Shown in pieces: positions 9,540-20,589 of a DNA stretch of 57,611 bases (its first letter is position 1; the number at the start of each line of letters is the position of its first letter). Source of the DNA: Nemertoderma westbladi (Eukaryota; Xenacoelomorpha; Nemertodermatida; Nemertodermatidae); NCBI GenBank assembly GCA_032718475.1, contig JAUCBJ010000046.1:1-57611 (forward strand), given 5' to 3'. Under the pieces are notes generated by a model. The model was not told where the DNA came from. It searched no databases and worked only from the letters and a program-made list of their open reading frames with translations. The translations under genes and the position numbers were made by a program.

Positions 9540-12500
9540 CTGAAAAAAACATTTAAAATTAATATTTTAATCTTAGATAAAATTAACATGATCAATGCCC
9601 AACATTCAACAACAAAACGACCGATGGTAATTAATATATTGTCAGTTATGAGGTTTGGGTGAGTTTGGGTTTATTTGATAAAAATGATAAAATACTGTAT
9701 TTGATAAGAATAAGAATAGATTCTAAATAACAAAATAATGGATAAGAGAGTAAAAAGAGCCTTGAATAACACAATCGACTAATTATTTATCAAACTGACC
9801 TGATCCAATCGGTTTTCTAGAACGCGGATTGACTTCTGTGTCTGAACGAAGTGTTGCTGAGCTGCCGATATTCCTCCCATTCTAGAATGCTGCTCCTTAA
9901 TCTTTTTATCAGTTTCCTTCATTTCTTTATCGAGAGATTCGATGTTATGCTTCTCTTCCCTAATTCTATTCTCGTAACTTTCTAGAAATAGAAAACGGAA
10001 ATATTTTCGCCGCAAATTACATCTCTGAGGTTCCGGTGGACCGTTACCTGGTAACTAGGTTCCGGTGGACCGTTACCTGGTAACTAGGTTCCGGTGGACC
10101 GTTACCTGGTAACTAGGTTCCGGTGGACCGTTACCTGGTAACTAGGTTCCGGTGGACCGTTACCTGGTAACTAGGTTCCGGTGGACCGTTACCTGGTAAC
10201 TAGGTTCCGGTGGACCGTTACCTGGCAACTAGGTTCCGGTGGACCGTTACCTGGCAACTAGGTTCCGGTGGACCGTTACCTGGTAACTAGGTTCCGGTGG
10301 ACCGTTACCTGGTAACTAGGTTCCGGTGGACCGTTACCTGGTAACTAGGTTCCGGTGAACCGTTACCTGGTAACTAGGTTCCGGTGGACCGTTACCTGGT
10401 AACTAGGTTACGGTGGACCGTTACCTGGTAACTAGGTTCCGGTGGACCGTTACCTGGTAACTAGGTTCCGGTGGACCGTTACCTGGTAACTAGGTTCCGG
10501 TGGACCGTTACCTGGTAACTAGGTTCCGGTGGACCGTTACCTGGTAACTAGGTTCCGGTGGACCGTTACCTGGTAACTAGGTTCCGGTGAACCGTTACCT
10601 GGTAACTAGGTTCCGGTGGACCGTTACCTGGTAACTAGGTTACGGTGGACCGTTACCTGGTAACTAGGTTCCGGTGGACCGTTACCTGGTAACTAGGTTC
10701 CGGTGGACCGCTACCTGGTAACTAGGTTCCGGTGGACCGTTACCTGGTAACTAGGTTCCGGTGGACCGTTACCTGGTAACTAGGTTCCGGTGGACCGTTA
10801 CCTGGTAACCGAAAACAAACATTTGCTCTTTTCTTCGGGATCACATATAACAAACTATTTTTGTTGCCATGGGCGAAAAATATTGTTAGGATTGGTAGAA
10901 ACTAAAATCAATTTGATGACAAAGGATTTGCTTGATACCGCAGTTTGTCTACAAAATTTATCTATATTATTATCCTCACTATTCTGCTCCACTAACGTCA
11001 ATAGTTTAAATCGAATCCTATACCAAAAAGAAACACCAAATAGAACACAAAGAACCCAAAAAACCCAAAAGAACCCCGATTTGAAATATTTTCGCCCTAT
11101 TCGTCTTTTCACCCATATTCCCCCCCCCCCCAGTCATTGAATCTAATCTTTATTAACTACCCACCCTGTAACGGTATTGAGTAGATCGATACGATGAGGT
11201 CCGGGAGTTATTAGGGACCTAATGGTTTCCGTAGTGGTATCTTCAGGTACCGAAGTCGGGAGGTGTTTCGTGATTGTTTGGGAGGAGTGGGACGGTGTTC
11301 CTTGAGTGTTTGGGAGGAGTGGGGCGGTGTTCCCTGAATGTTTGGGAGGAGTGGGACGGTGTTCCTTGAGTGTTTGGGAGGAGTGGGGCGGTGTTCCTTG
11401 AGTTTTGGAGAGAGGGGTGTTTTGTGAGTGTTTGGGAGGAGTCGGACGGTGTTCCTTGAGTGTTTGGGAGGAGTGAGGCGGTGTTCCTTGAGTGTTTGGG
11501 AGGAGTGGGACGGTGTTCCTTGTGTGTTTGGGGAGGGGGTGTTTTGTGAGTGTTTGAGAGGAATGGGACGGTGTTCCTTGAATGTTTGGGAGGAGTGGGG
11601 CGGTGTTCCTTGAGTGTTTGGGAGGAGTGGGGCGGTGTTCCTTGAGTGTTTGGGGGAGGGGTGTTTTGTGAGTGTTTGGGAGGAGTGGGACGGTGATCCT
11701 TGAGTGTTTGGGAGGAGTGAGGCGGTGTTCCTTTGTGTGTTTGGGAGGAGTCGGACGGTGTTCCTTGAGTGTTTGGGAGGAGTGGGGCGGTGTCCCCTGA
11801 GTGTTTGAAGGAGCGGGACGGTGTTCCTTGAGTGTTCGGGAGGATTGGGCAGTGTTCCTTGGATGTTTGGGAGGAGTGCGGCGATGTTCCTTGAGTGTTT
11901 GGGGGGGGGGGGGGGGTGTTTTGTGAGTGTTTGAGATGAATGGGACACGGTGTTCCTTGAATGTTTGGGAGGAGTGGGGCGGTGTTCCTTGAGTGTTTGG
12001 GAGGAGTGGGGCGGTGTTCCTTGAGTGTTTGGGGGAGGGGTGTTTTGTGAGTGTTTGGGAGGAGTGGGACGGTGATCCTTTCGTGTTTAGGAGGAGTGAG
12101 GCGGTGTTCTTTGAGTGTTTGGGAGGAGTGCGGCGGTGTTCCTTGAGTGTTTGGGAGGAGTGAGGCGGTGTTCCTTGAGTGTTTGGGAGGAGTGAGGCGG
12201 TGTTCATTGAGTGTTTGGGAAGAGTGGGGCGGTGTTCCTAGAGGGTTTGGGAGGAGTGGGGCGGTGTTTCTTGAGTGTTTGGGGGGGTGTTTTGTGAGTG
12301 CTTGGGAAGAGTCGGACGGTGTTCCTTAAGGTTTTGGGAGGAGTGGGACGGTGTTTCGTGAGTGTTTGTGGGGGCGGGTGTTTTGTGAGTGTTTGGGAGG
12401 AGTGGGACGGTGTTCCTTGAGTGTTTGGGAGGAGTGGGGCGGTGTTCCTTGAGTGTTTGGGAGGAGTCGGACGGTGTTCCTTAAGGGTTTGGGAGGAGTG

Positions 12501-15500
12501 GGACGGTGTTTCGTGAGTGTTTGGGGGGCGGGTATTTTGTGAGTGTTTGGGAGGAGTGGGACGGTGTTCCTTGAGTGTTCGGGAGGATTGGGCAGTGTTC
12601 CTTGGGTGTTTGGGAGGAGTGGGACGGAGTGTTTGGGAGGAGTGGGACGGTGTTCCTTGAGTGTTTGGGAGGAGTGGGGCGGTGTTCCTTGAGTGTTTGG
12701 GAGGAGTGGGACGGTGTTCCTTGAGTGTTCGGGAGGATTGGGCAGTGTTCCTTGGGTGTTTGGGAGGAGTGGGACGGTGTTCCTTGAGTGTTTGGGAGGA
12801 GTGGGGCGGTGTTCCTTGAGTGTTTGGGAGGAGTGGGACGGTGTTCCTTGAGTGTTCGGGAGGATTGGGCAGTGTTCCTTGGGTGTTTGAGAGGAGTGGG
12901 ACGGTGTTCCTTGAGTGTTTGGGAGGAGTGGGGCGGTGTTCCTTGAGTGTTTGGGAGGAGTGGGACGGTGTTCCTTGAGTGTTCGGGAGGATTGGGCAGT
13001 GTTCCTCGGGTGTTTGGGAGGAGTGGGACGGTGTTCCTTGAGTGTTTGGGAGGAGTGGGCGGTGTTCCTTGAGTGTTTGGGAGGAGTGGAACGGTGTTTT
13101 GTGAGTGTTTGGGAGGAGTGGGACGGTGTTTTGTGAGTGTTTGGGGGGGGGGGGGGGGGGGGTGTTTTGTGAGTGTTTGGGAGGAGTGGGGCGGGATTTA
13201 CAGTACATTAAGAGCAATATATTTAGAAATTACCTTATAATATTAACAAATGTACTTAAAGTTGTTTGATTTGTTTGAGCTATTACTAGAGATATTCAGT
13301 GATTTTACACTATGCTGTTATTAAGAGGAGTACATAAATACCGGTCTAACATTTTGCATTACATAGTAAACACACACAATTAGTTCTTTTGGGAGATTTT
13401 GGGTTCTACTGGGTTCTTTTGGGAGTTTAGTAGGACCGCAGTATATCTTTATTCTCACCTTTCTGCTCCACTAATGTACATAGTTTATCTTTATTCTTGT
13501 CGTCTCTCGTCTGGTTCTGACTGCTCTCCGAGAGACTGAGTTTCTGTTTCAATTCTTCCTGATCGCGTTCCAGTTTTGCTATCTCAGCTCGCTGACGCCG
13601 GATGGTTTCCTGCGACTCGATATTGTAAGCTTGGGAATCGCATTCCATAATACGGTATTGCTTCTGTAATTTGGACAACTCATTTTCAGCTACAAAAAAT
13701 AGTATGTAATAGAAATCTAGTAATGTTATGTTACGTAAAAATATTTGAAAATTATTTATCAAAACGAATTGATAAACAAACTGGACGTTATCTGTGTCGG
13801 GAGCCAATATATAACTAGATAAACAAACTGGACGTTATCTGTGTCGGGAGCCAATATATAACTAGCCATATGTGTTCCCTGAGATGGATTGCAGTAGTGT
13901 GTCTCTGGAAGACTTACATGGAAGTGGAGTCTGAATAATTTTTGTATACCGGTATTGATATATACAGTAGTTCAACAACTCAGAAGTTCAACCACGCAAT
14001 TGCTCAACCACTCCTTATTTCAACTACTCAGAAGTTCAACCACTGAACCACACATTAGTTCAACCATACAGTTGTTCAACCATTCAGTAGTTCAACCACT
14101 CAGAAGTTCAACCACTCATTAGTTCAACCACTCAGTAGTTTAACCACTCTGAAGTTCAACCACACAGACTAATTATTTCAACCACTCAGTAGTGCAACCA
14201 CTCAGTAGTTCAACCACTAATTAGTTCAACCATTAGTTCAACCACTCAGTAGTTCAACCATTCAGTTCAACCACTCAGTAGATCAACCACTGATTTGTTG
14301 AACCACTTAATTTTCCAACCAAACAGAAGTTCAACCATTTAGTAGTTCAACCACTCAGTAGTTCAACCACTCAGTCGTTCAACCACTGATTAGTTCAACC
14401 ACTCAATAGTTCAACCACAAACAATTTTTACCACTCAGTTGTTCAACCACTGATTAGATCAAACAGTCAGTAGTTCAACCACAAATAAGTTCAACCACTC
14501 AGACTCAATAGTTTAACCACTGATTAGTTCAACAACACAGTATTTCAACCACTCATTAGTTCAACCATTAGTTCAACCATTAGTTCAACCACTCATTAGT
14601 TCAACCACTCAAAAGTTTAACCACTCAGTAGTTTAACCACTCAGAAGTTAAATCACTCAGTAGTTCAACCACTCAGTAGTACAACTACTCTGTAGTTCAA
14701 CCTCTCAGTAGTTCAACCACTTATTAGTTCAACCATTCAGTACTTCAACCACTCAGTAGTTCAACCACTGATTAGTTCAACCACTCAATAGTTCAACCAC
14801 AAACAATTTTTACCCCTCAGTTGTTCAACCACTGATTAGATCAACCACTCAGTAGTTCAACCACAAATAAGTTCAACCACTCAGACTCAGTAGTTTAACC
14901 ACTGATTAGTTCAACAACACAGTAGTTCAACCACTCATTAGTTCAACCACTCAGTAGTTCAACCACTCAGAAGTTAAATCACTCAGTAGTTCAACCACTC
15001 AGTAGTTCAACCACTCAGAAGTTAAATCACTCAGTAGTTCAACCACTCAGTAGTTCAACCACTGATTAGTTCAACCACTCAGAAGTTCAACCACTGATTA
15101 GTTGAACCACATAATTGTTCAACCAAAAAGAAGTTCAACCATTCAGTAGTTCAACCAAAATAAGTTCAACCACTCAGACTCAGTAGGTCAACTACTCAGA
15201 AGTTCAACAATTCAGTAGTTCAACCATTCAATAGTTCAACCACTCAGTAGTTCAACCACTGATTAGTTCAACCACTCAGAAGTTCAACCACTGATTAGTT
15301 GAACCACATAATTGTTCAACCAAAAAGAAGTTCAACCATTCAGTAGTTCAACCAAAATAAGTTCAACCACTCAGACTCAGTAGGTCAACTACTCAGAAGT
15401 TCAACAATTCAGTAGTTCAACCATTCAATAGTTCAACCACTCAGTAGTTCAACCATTCAATAGTTCAACCAAAAAGAAATTTAACCGTTCAATAGTTCAA

Positions 15501-17181
15501 CCAGTCAGTAGCTCAACCACTGATTAGTTGAACCACTTCATTGTTTAACAAAAAATAAGTTCAACCATTCAGAAGTTCAACCACTCAGAAGTTAAATCAC
15601 TCAGTAGTTCAACCACTCAGTAGTTCAACCACTGATTAGTTCAACCACTCAGAAGTTCAACCACTGATTAGTTGAACCACATAATTGTTCAACCAAAAAG
15701 AAGTTCAACCATTCAGTAGTTCAACCAAAATAAGTTCAACCACTCAGACTCAGTAGGTCAACTACTCAGAAGTTCAACAATTCAGTAGTTCAACCATTCA
15801 ATAGTTCAACCACACAGTGGTTCAACCACTCAGTAGTTCAACCACAAAGAAGTTCAACCACTCAGTAGTTCAACCAAACAATAGTTGAACCACTCAGAAG
15901 TTCATCAATCAGTAGTTCAACCTCCCATTAGTTCAACCACTCAGAAGTTCAACCATTCAGCCTCAGTAATTCAACCACTCAGTAGTTTAACAACTTAGTA
16001 GTTCAACCATTCTGTTGTTCAACCAATCAGTAGTTCAACCACTCAGTGGTTCAACCACAAAGTAGTTCAACCATTCAGTAGTTCAACCAATCAGTAGTTC
16101 AACCACTTAGCAGTTCAACCACTAAGTAGTTTAACCACTCAGACTCAGTAGTTCACCACCTCGTAGTTCAACCACTAAATAGTTCAACCACTCAGTAATG
16201 CAACCACTCAGTAGTTCAACAATTCAGTAGTGCAACCACTCAGTAGTTCAACCACTAAATAGTTCAACTACTCAGTAGTTCAACTATTCAGTAGTTCAAC
16301 CACCTAGAAGTTCAACCACTCAGTGGTTCAACCACACAGAAGTTCAACCATTCAGTAGTTCAGCCAATCAGTAGTTCAACCACTCAGCAGTTTAACCACT
16401 CAGACTCAGTAGTTCAACCACTAAATAGTTCAGCTACTCAGTAGTGCAACCACTCAGTAATTCAACCATTCAGTAGTTAAACCACTCAGTAGTTCAACCA
16501 AACAATAGTTCAACTACTCAGTAGTTCAACCACTCAGATATTCAACCATTCAGCAGTTCAACCACTCAGTAGTTCAACCATTCAGTAATTCAACCACCTA
16601 GAAGTTCAACCAGTCAGTAGTTCAACCACTCAGTAGTTTGCTTTTTTTGCTTTGAACTATTACTGTTCGCATCTTTGAATCCAAAAAAGCCAATCCACAT
16701 TGTTTTGAATTCGGCTTACAGCCAAATAATAACTATACTCTTTAATAATTGATGTGAACAATATTTATGAAAATTGAAATAATAGTGCCGGATACGCTGC
16801 GGTGCTAATGATGTATTATATATATGTACAGTATGCCCAGTCCTTTTAATTATGATCAAATACATGTAAAAATTGATATTCCGCATTCATTTTGTTACAA
16901 ATGCTAATCACGTCACGTATCACCATTCACCACCGGTACAAACATTATCACGTATCACTGTTAGGTAGGGTACAGGTAGACCCATATGCAGATATTGGGA
17001 TTTACACCACAATTGAAAATATAACTTGATGTATTTATTTGCCCAATGAATCAATAAATTCAAATTATTGCATTAAACATTTCGTTGCAGTCCTGCAGTT
17101 ATACGGTACCTACTAACCCAAAACATCGTTATCCATGTCGCTGTTTTCCGACCCTCTATTAGCTGAACGTCCCCGAGGCAT
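9426..17181 (-). CDS. ODAD1: Outer dynein arm docking complex subunit, ODAD1/CCDC114-CCDC63 family (5' part, four exons)
   Basis: Minus-strand gene assembled from exons 17181-17118, 13689-13459, 9981-9800 and 9539-9426. All junctions are GT-AG and all phases agree (1, 1, 0), giving 197 codons before the last donor. The product starts MPRGRSANRGSENSD, continues with the coiled-coil segments ELSKLQKQYRIMECDSQAY and IRRQRAEIAKLERD, then MGGISAAQQHFVQTQKSIRV, LENRLDQ, and LRHEIDHLRGEKERF. These are hallmarks of the CCDC114/CCDC63 family, which anchors outer dynein arms to the doublet microtubules of motile cilia; Chlamydomonas DC2 is the relative. Family members run to several hundred residues, so more than half of the gene is missing here; either it lies left of the window or this copy is truncated. 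ODAD1 rather than CCDC63 is my preference from the N-terminus, not proven. Confidence 0.82.
9800..9981 (-). CDS. ODAD1: ODAD1-like gene, coding exon 3
   Basis: 182-bp exon, acceptor TATTTCTAG, donor ATCAG|GTCAGT. It encodes SYENRIREEKHNIESL through LENRLDQ, a highly charged coiled coil. It completes the split codon left by exon 2 across an intron of about 3.5 kb that consists mostly of two minisatellites. Confidence 0.85.
10029..10811. repeat. 29-bp minisatellite, about 27 copies
   Basis: Unit GGTTCCGGTGGACCGTTACC followed by TGGTAACTA. Each unit contains the perfect dyad GTTACC-T-GGTAAC. Two rare variants, GGTGAACC (10358, 10590) and GGTTACGGTGG (10410, 10642), recur exactly 232 bp apart, so a block of eight units was duplicated as a whole. 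It lies inside intron 2 of the ODAD1-like gene, 48 bp from exon 3. Confidence 0.95.
10938..11010 (-). pseudogene. Decayed duplicate of ODAD1-like exon 2 end and its donor
   Basis: On the minus strand this segment reads TTAGTGGAGCAGAATAGTGA, against TTAGTGGAGCAGAAAGGTGA at the exon 2/intron 2 border. Similarity continues into the intron (both have an ACTGCGGT-like word a few tens of bases on). Neighbouring GAACCC/GGGTTC-rich tracts at 11045-11075 and 13385-13425 are inverted copies of each other. The duplicate lies on the far side of the 32-bp array from the real exon. Confidence 0.6.
11260..13195. repeat. 32-bp minisatellite, about 60 copies
   Basis: Unit TTCCTTGAGTGTTTGGGAGG followed by AGTGGGRCGGTG, with shorter variants ending in a run of G. 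The plus strand is G-rich with pure G runs at about 11901-11917 and 13143-13162, so G-quadruplex formation is possible. Since 32 is not a multiple of 3, a long open frame cycles through three different peptide phases (a 32-residue period rich in P, T, H and S on the minus strand). I treat these as accidental. Located in intron 2 of the ODAD1-like gene. Confidence 0.95.
13459..13689 (-). CDS. ODAD1: ODAD1-like gene, coding exon 2
   Basis: 231-bp exon with acceptor TTTTTTGTAG at its 5' edge and donor AAAG|GTGAGA at its 3' edge. It encodes the first coiled-coil block, including KQYRIMECDSQAYNIESQ and the closing LCTLVEQK. A decayed duplicate of its 3' end lies in the next intron (see 10938-11010). 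Confidence 0.85.
13771..13864. repeat. Tandem duplication of a 47-bp unit
   Basis: Two head-to-tail identical copies (13771-13817, 13818-13864) starting GATAAACAAACTGGACG, just upstream of exon 2 on the minus strand (in intron 1). Confidence 0.9.
13965..16635. repeat. 16-bp minisatellite, about 165 copies
   Basis: Unit TCAGTAGTTCAACCAC with many variants (CAGAAGTT, GATTAGTT, AATAAGTT). A compound block of roughly 200 bp, recognisable by GTTGAACCACATAATTGTTC and CAGACTCAGTAGGTCAAC, appears three times, starting near 15020, 15245 and 15590. It fills most of intron 1 of the ODAD1-like gene. Confidence 0.95.
16636..17117. other. Rest of intron 1 of the ODAD1-like gene
   Basis: AT-rich sequence with no repeat structure or gene that I can recognise. 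Confidence 0.5.
17118..17181 (-). CDS. ODAD1: ODAD1-like gene, coding exon 1
   Basis: ATG at 17181 on the minus strand opens MPRGRSANRGSENSDMDNDV and the exon closes after one base of codon 22, at a GGTTAG donor (GT at 17117-17116). Joined to the next exon it forms an alanine codon and the reading continues in frame. The upstream minus-strand sequence is AT-rich and shows no clear core promoter. Confidence 0.75.
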
Positions 17182-17884
17182 GTTGATAAAAGGCAATAAA
17201 TTTTCTTTGTTAAATCAAATGCAGATTCCAAATCGGCAGATAATTATAATGTAACGATTATTCTGTTCTACTGTACCAGCGTACTGCTGTATATTGGACA
17301 GTACCACAGTCGTATTAACTACGCAGATAATTATGTAGATAAGATATCTAAATTATGTAGGCTTACATTGGTCTATTACCGGTATACCATACCGGTACTG
17401 TATAGTTACAGAATTCCGTCATGAGCTTTAATGTATTACTCTTTAGTGAAAACATAGTAATCTAAGCGTATAATTATTGATTCCAATGGTAGGTAGAATG
17501 GCGGACTTATTTAAATAAAAACAATATGGGATTTTACAGAGTATTGCAGAGCAGACGATTGTAGTAGCGTAGGAGGATTCCTTCTAGACACAGCAAAGTA
17601 TGATCACATCTTAACCTACAGCTAAAATTAGACTCACTCTTGTCACTGCAAGTCAGACAACAGCGCAATCTTTTGTACATGTACCATGTTGGTACCGGTA
17701 AATGTAGGTGAGGGTACCGGTACGGTACTTAAGAAATCCTATTCAACTACAAACTGTAGCAGTGACAGTTTGTATACAGTTGTTGCTAGGTAATGTTTAA
17801 TTTTTATATTCACTGATTGGCTATTCGTCATGTGGCCTTAAAAAGGCGCTTCAGTTTTCTTACAAACTGTGGAAATCGAATTTA
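17182..17884. promoter_or_regulatory. 5' flank of the ODAD1-like gene
   Basis: No gene seen. The stretch precedes the first coding exon and so should contain its leader and promoter, but I see no convincing core element. It contains several TACCGGTA words and, at 17825-17840, an isolated GATTGGCT (CCAAT-type) word. Weak call. Confidence 0.25.
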
Positions 17885-19870
17885 GTAATTGGTCAACAAA
17901 TTTCTAAGATACCGTAGCTCCTTTCTATTGAAATAATTAAAAAGGAGCTATCTCAGAAACCGTAAAGGAATAACTGAGATAGCGCCTTTCTAACGAATTC
18001 ATTAAAAAGGAGCTATATCAGAAACTGTAGGCCTATAGAGATACTGTACCATACTGTATTTCTAACAAATTCATTAGAAAGGCGCTATCTTAGGATACCA
18101 TACAGTCGGGGTCTCAAAGTGCATTTGTTCTTTGAGATTTTCTCAAAGTTTTTCTAAAAGTGTCTAAAAGTCATTACATTACTATCAACGGCCGCTTTGA
18201 ATTCTTGTAGACACTTTTAGTTGGGAATCTCAAAGTTATTTCCTGCTTTTAGGCACTTTGAATTCTTTGAGAAATGTCACTTTGGGTACCGGTAGTTTAC
18301 GGCACTTTAAATTCTTTGAGAAAATAAACTCCGAGGTATTCCTGATTGACAGTTCGTGGTAAGTTAACAGATGCAGAGGCATTCTCGGGGAACAATAAGA
18401 TCATGTGGGCAACAAAGTGATACTTGTGGGCTGGCCAGTTGTTGTCTAGAAGCTATATTCCCATTAATTTATCACATTGAGGTTCCTGAGGTCATTACGG
18501 GATGGGTTTTCGGTCGCAAGTACAAATTGAATTTACGGCGCCCTTTGACAAGCATTCTACGCCCCTCCCCCCCACCCTCCCTCCCCATCTATTTGGAAAT
18601 AATAACCTTTTATAAAAGTCTTTCTAAAAAACATTCTTAAAAATCAAATAATACATGAAACATAATTAGTGAAACAAGATTAATGCTTGACAAGATTGAT
18701 TAATTTTATAATAACATAATACAATATAAGATTAACAATTAATATAAGAGAAACTGCACTGCAGTTTCTCTGTGTACGCATAGTTTCATTACAATGACCT
18801 GAAGAAGCCCTGTTGGGAGAAAGCCTATAATAACTTTTCTGTTTAATATGATAACTACGGTGACGAGAGCGCGAGAATTCCTTCTTAAAAACTAAGAAAG
18901 GCTTTCGACTTTCAAGTAAGATAGAACAAATATTTGCCTGATATTCAATTGATATGCACCGGGTACCGCCTTCTGGCAATGCGGCACCCAGTTTAAGCTA
19001 TCAATCACAGCTAGCGAGTAGCGACCCACAGACGGTGACCTTCAAACAAACAGGTACAGAGCCGGAAAGAACTGTCGTAGGCTTTGCTTGGCTTGTGGTA
19101 CCATTTGATTACATAATCGATTTTGGCAGACTGGGCGGTCGCTCTGAAATGGATAAAACCAAAGTTGGCTTTTAGTTGGATAAAACTAAAACATCTATGG
19201 GAACAGCCAATTAGTGAGCTCGAATCATTTCTCTTTATAAATAATTCAATAAAAATTTCTACTGCAGTAACAAATTATTTGTAACTGCAGAAAAAGACAA
19301 TTTTTTATTACTGCAGTAATAATTAATTCTTACTTTCAGTAACAAATATTTATTACTGCAGTATTTTTTGGAGGCATTTTTATTGTTTCATAGAGGTTTT
19401 TATTACTCCTTTAGTCAAAGTCAATATACCCCATACCATAGCCAGCTTCAGACAGGACTGTATGAAATGACTGACAGTAATACTTTGAAATCTTTGAGGA
19501 CACTTTGTCATTTTCTTGGACCACTTTTAGAACTTTGAGACACTTTTAGTTCTTTGAGAATTTCTCAAAGAACAGATGCACTTCGAGACCCCGGCTGTAT
19601 ATAAGTTCTAAGATAGAGCCGTTTTAATGAATTCGTTAAAAAGGAGCTATCTTGGAATTCGTCAATATTCTAATTTCAATCACAGTTTTATTGAATTTTC
19701 TGCATTTAATTCAAATGAAATGATTTAAATGTGATAATTTTAATAACAACCCACTATCAAAAATTATATGCGTAAATGCGTCGATGCGTAAATTGACATG
19801 AAACGTCACATGAAATGAATATCAAAATCTTTAAAAAAATTGAGATAGAGCCTTTTTATTGCCACAAGAC
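17885..19870. repeat. Older repeat family (GGAGCTATCT type) split by a later element
   Basis: Both sides of the mariner-like element (17885-18102 and 19598-19870) contain related words in both orientations: AAAAAGGAGCTATCT, GATAGCGCCTTTCTAA, AATTCATTAAAAAGGAGC. Removing 18103-19597 plus one TA joins two such blocks. Function unknown; probably a non-autonomous element with multiple internal inverted repeats. Confidence 0.55.
18103..19597. mobile_element. Tc1/mariner-like non-autonomous element, 1.5 kb
   Basis: Left end TA|CAGTCGGGGTCTCAAAG at 18101-18119; right end, reversed, TA|CAGCCGGGGTCTCGAAG at 19599-19581. The inverted repeats extend for about 46 bp with few mismatches, then more loosely through CTAAAAGTGTCT words. 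TA flanks both ends (18101-18102, 19598-19599), the hallmark of Tc1/mariner insertion. No transposase frame is present; internal frames (for example 18371-18640) are not recognisable. CTGCAG-bearing palindromes recur at 19258-19365. Confidence 0.75.
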
Positions 19871-20396
19871 GTATTGTGGGGAAATTGAATTAGGTGTTGT
19901 ATCAGTGGATTTGTTCAACTGTAAACTATAAACGGGCCTAGGAAACGCCTGTTCAACCAAATTCACTAAAACTAAACTCATTACCGTCTCTTACCATGCT
20001 CTGGACTGGACAAGTTTCGTTTAAGTTATTTAGAAAGCGACATGCCGACTTCAGGGCGTTCATATCGTAAACAAATGTAAAAATGTAAAAGGTGAAAGGG
20101 TCAATTAGTTTCATGGTAGGAATGGTGGTTACGTACAGTATATGTACGTAACAGTCTGTCTACTGTATACCTGGAGAGGTAATTTCGGGATATACTAATA
20201 ACATTCGGTTGATCTGGTGCGTTATATATATTTTTTGAATTTAATTTGGTTCTAAAAATAAGTTTAGCGAAATGATACGCAATCCGAAACCCTTAAACCC
20301 GACGCAATGAAATCCAGAAATAACAGAATCACTGTAACCGTAACCTTTATCGTCTTGTCTGCACCTATACAGTATAACGAGATACCGGTCCGGTAC
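19871..20396. other. Non-coding, nothing recognised
   Basis: No gene, repeat array or terminal repeat seen in this stretch. Confidence 0.4.
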
Positions 20397-20520
20397 TATC
20401 CAATTCCGATCCGGACAATTCCGACCCGGACAATTCCGACCCATTCAGAGATCGAATGAAATTTTCATGGGTCGGAATTGTCCGGATCGGAATTGTCCGG
20501 ATCGGAATTGTCCGGATCCA
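20397..20520. repeat. Fold-back module 1 (15-bp GGACAATTCCGACCC arms)
   Basis: Two to three 15-bp units GGACAATTCCGACCC, a core CATTCAGAGATCGAATG, then three inverted units GGTCGGAATTGTCC. The RNA or single strand could form a long hairpin. A second module (22393-22500) carries the same core in the opposite orientation. Confidence 0.85.
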
Positions 20521-20589
20521 GCATATGACAATTCCGACACAAATAATTTAAAAATAATGATAAATAATAATCTTATTTATCATTACATT

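Noticed and set aside
10790-11140. 116-codon plus-strand frame overlapping the 29-bp array end
   Set aside because: Lies in an intron, has no family resemblance, and overlaps on the opposite strand the decayed exon 2 duplicate.
11143-13217. Long Pro/His/Thr-rich open frames on the minus strand
   Set aside because: Produced by the 32-bp array, whose unit lacks stops in all phases; they lie inside an intron of the ODAD1-like gene.
13965-16635. Possible CRISPR-like array
   Set aside because: Units are 16 bp with no unique spacers, in an animal intron; it is a minisatellite.
18371-19175. Short frames inside the mariner-like element
   Set aside because: None resembles a DD34D/E transposase; too short.
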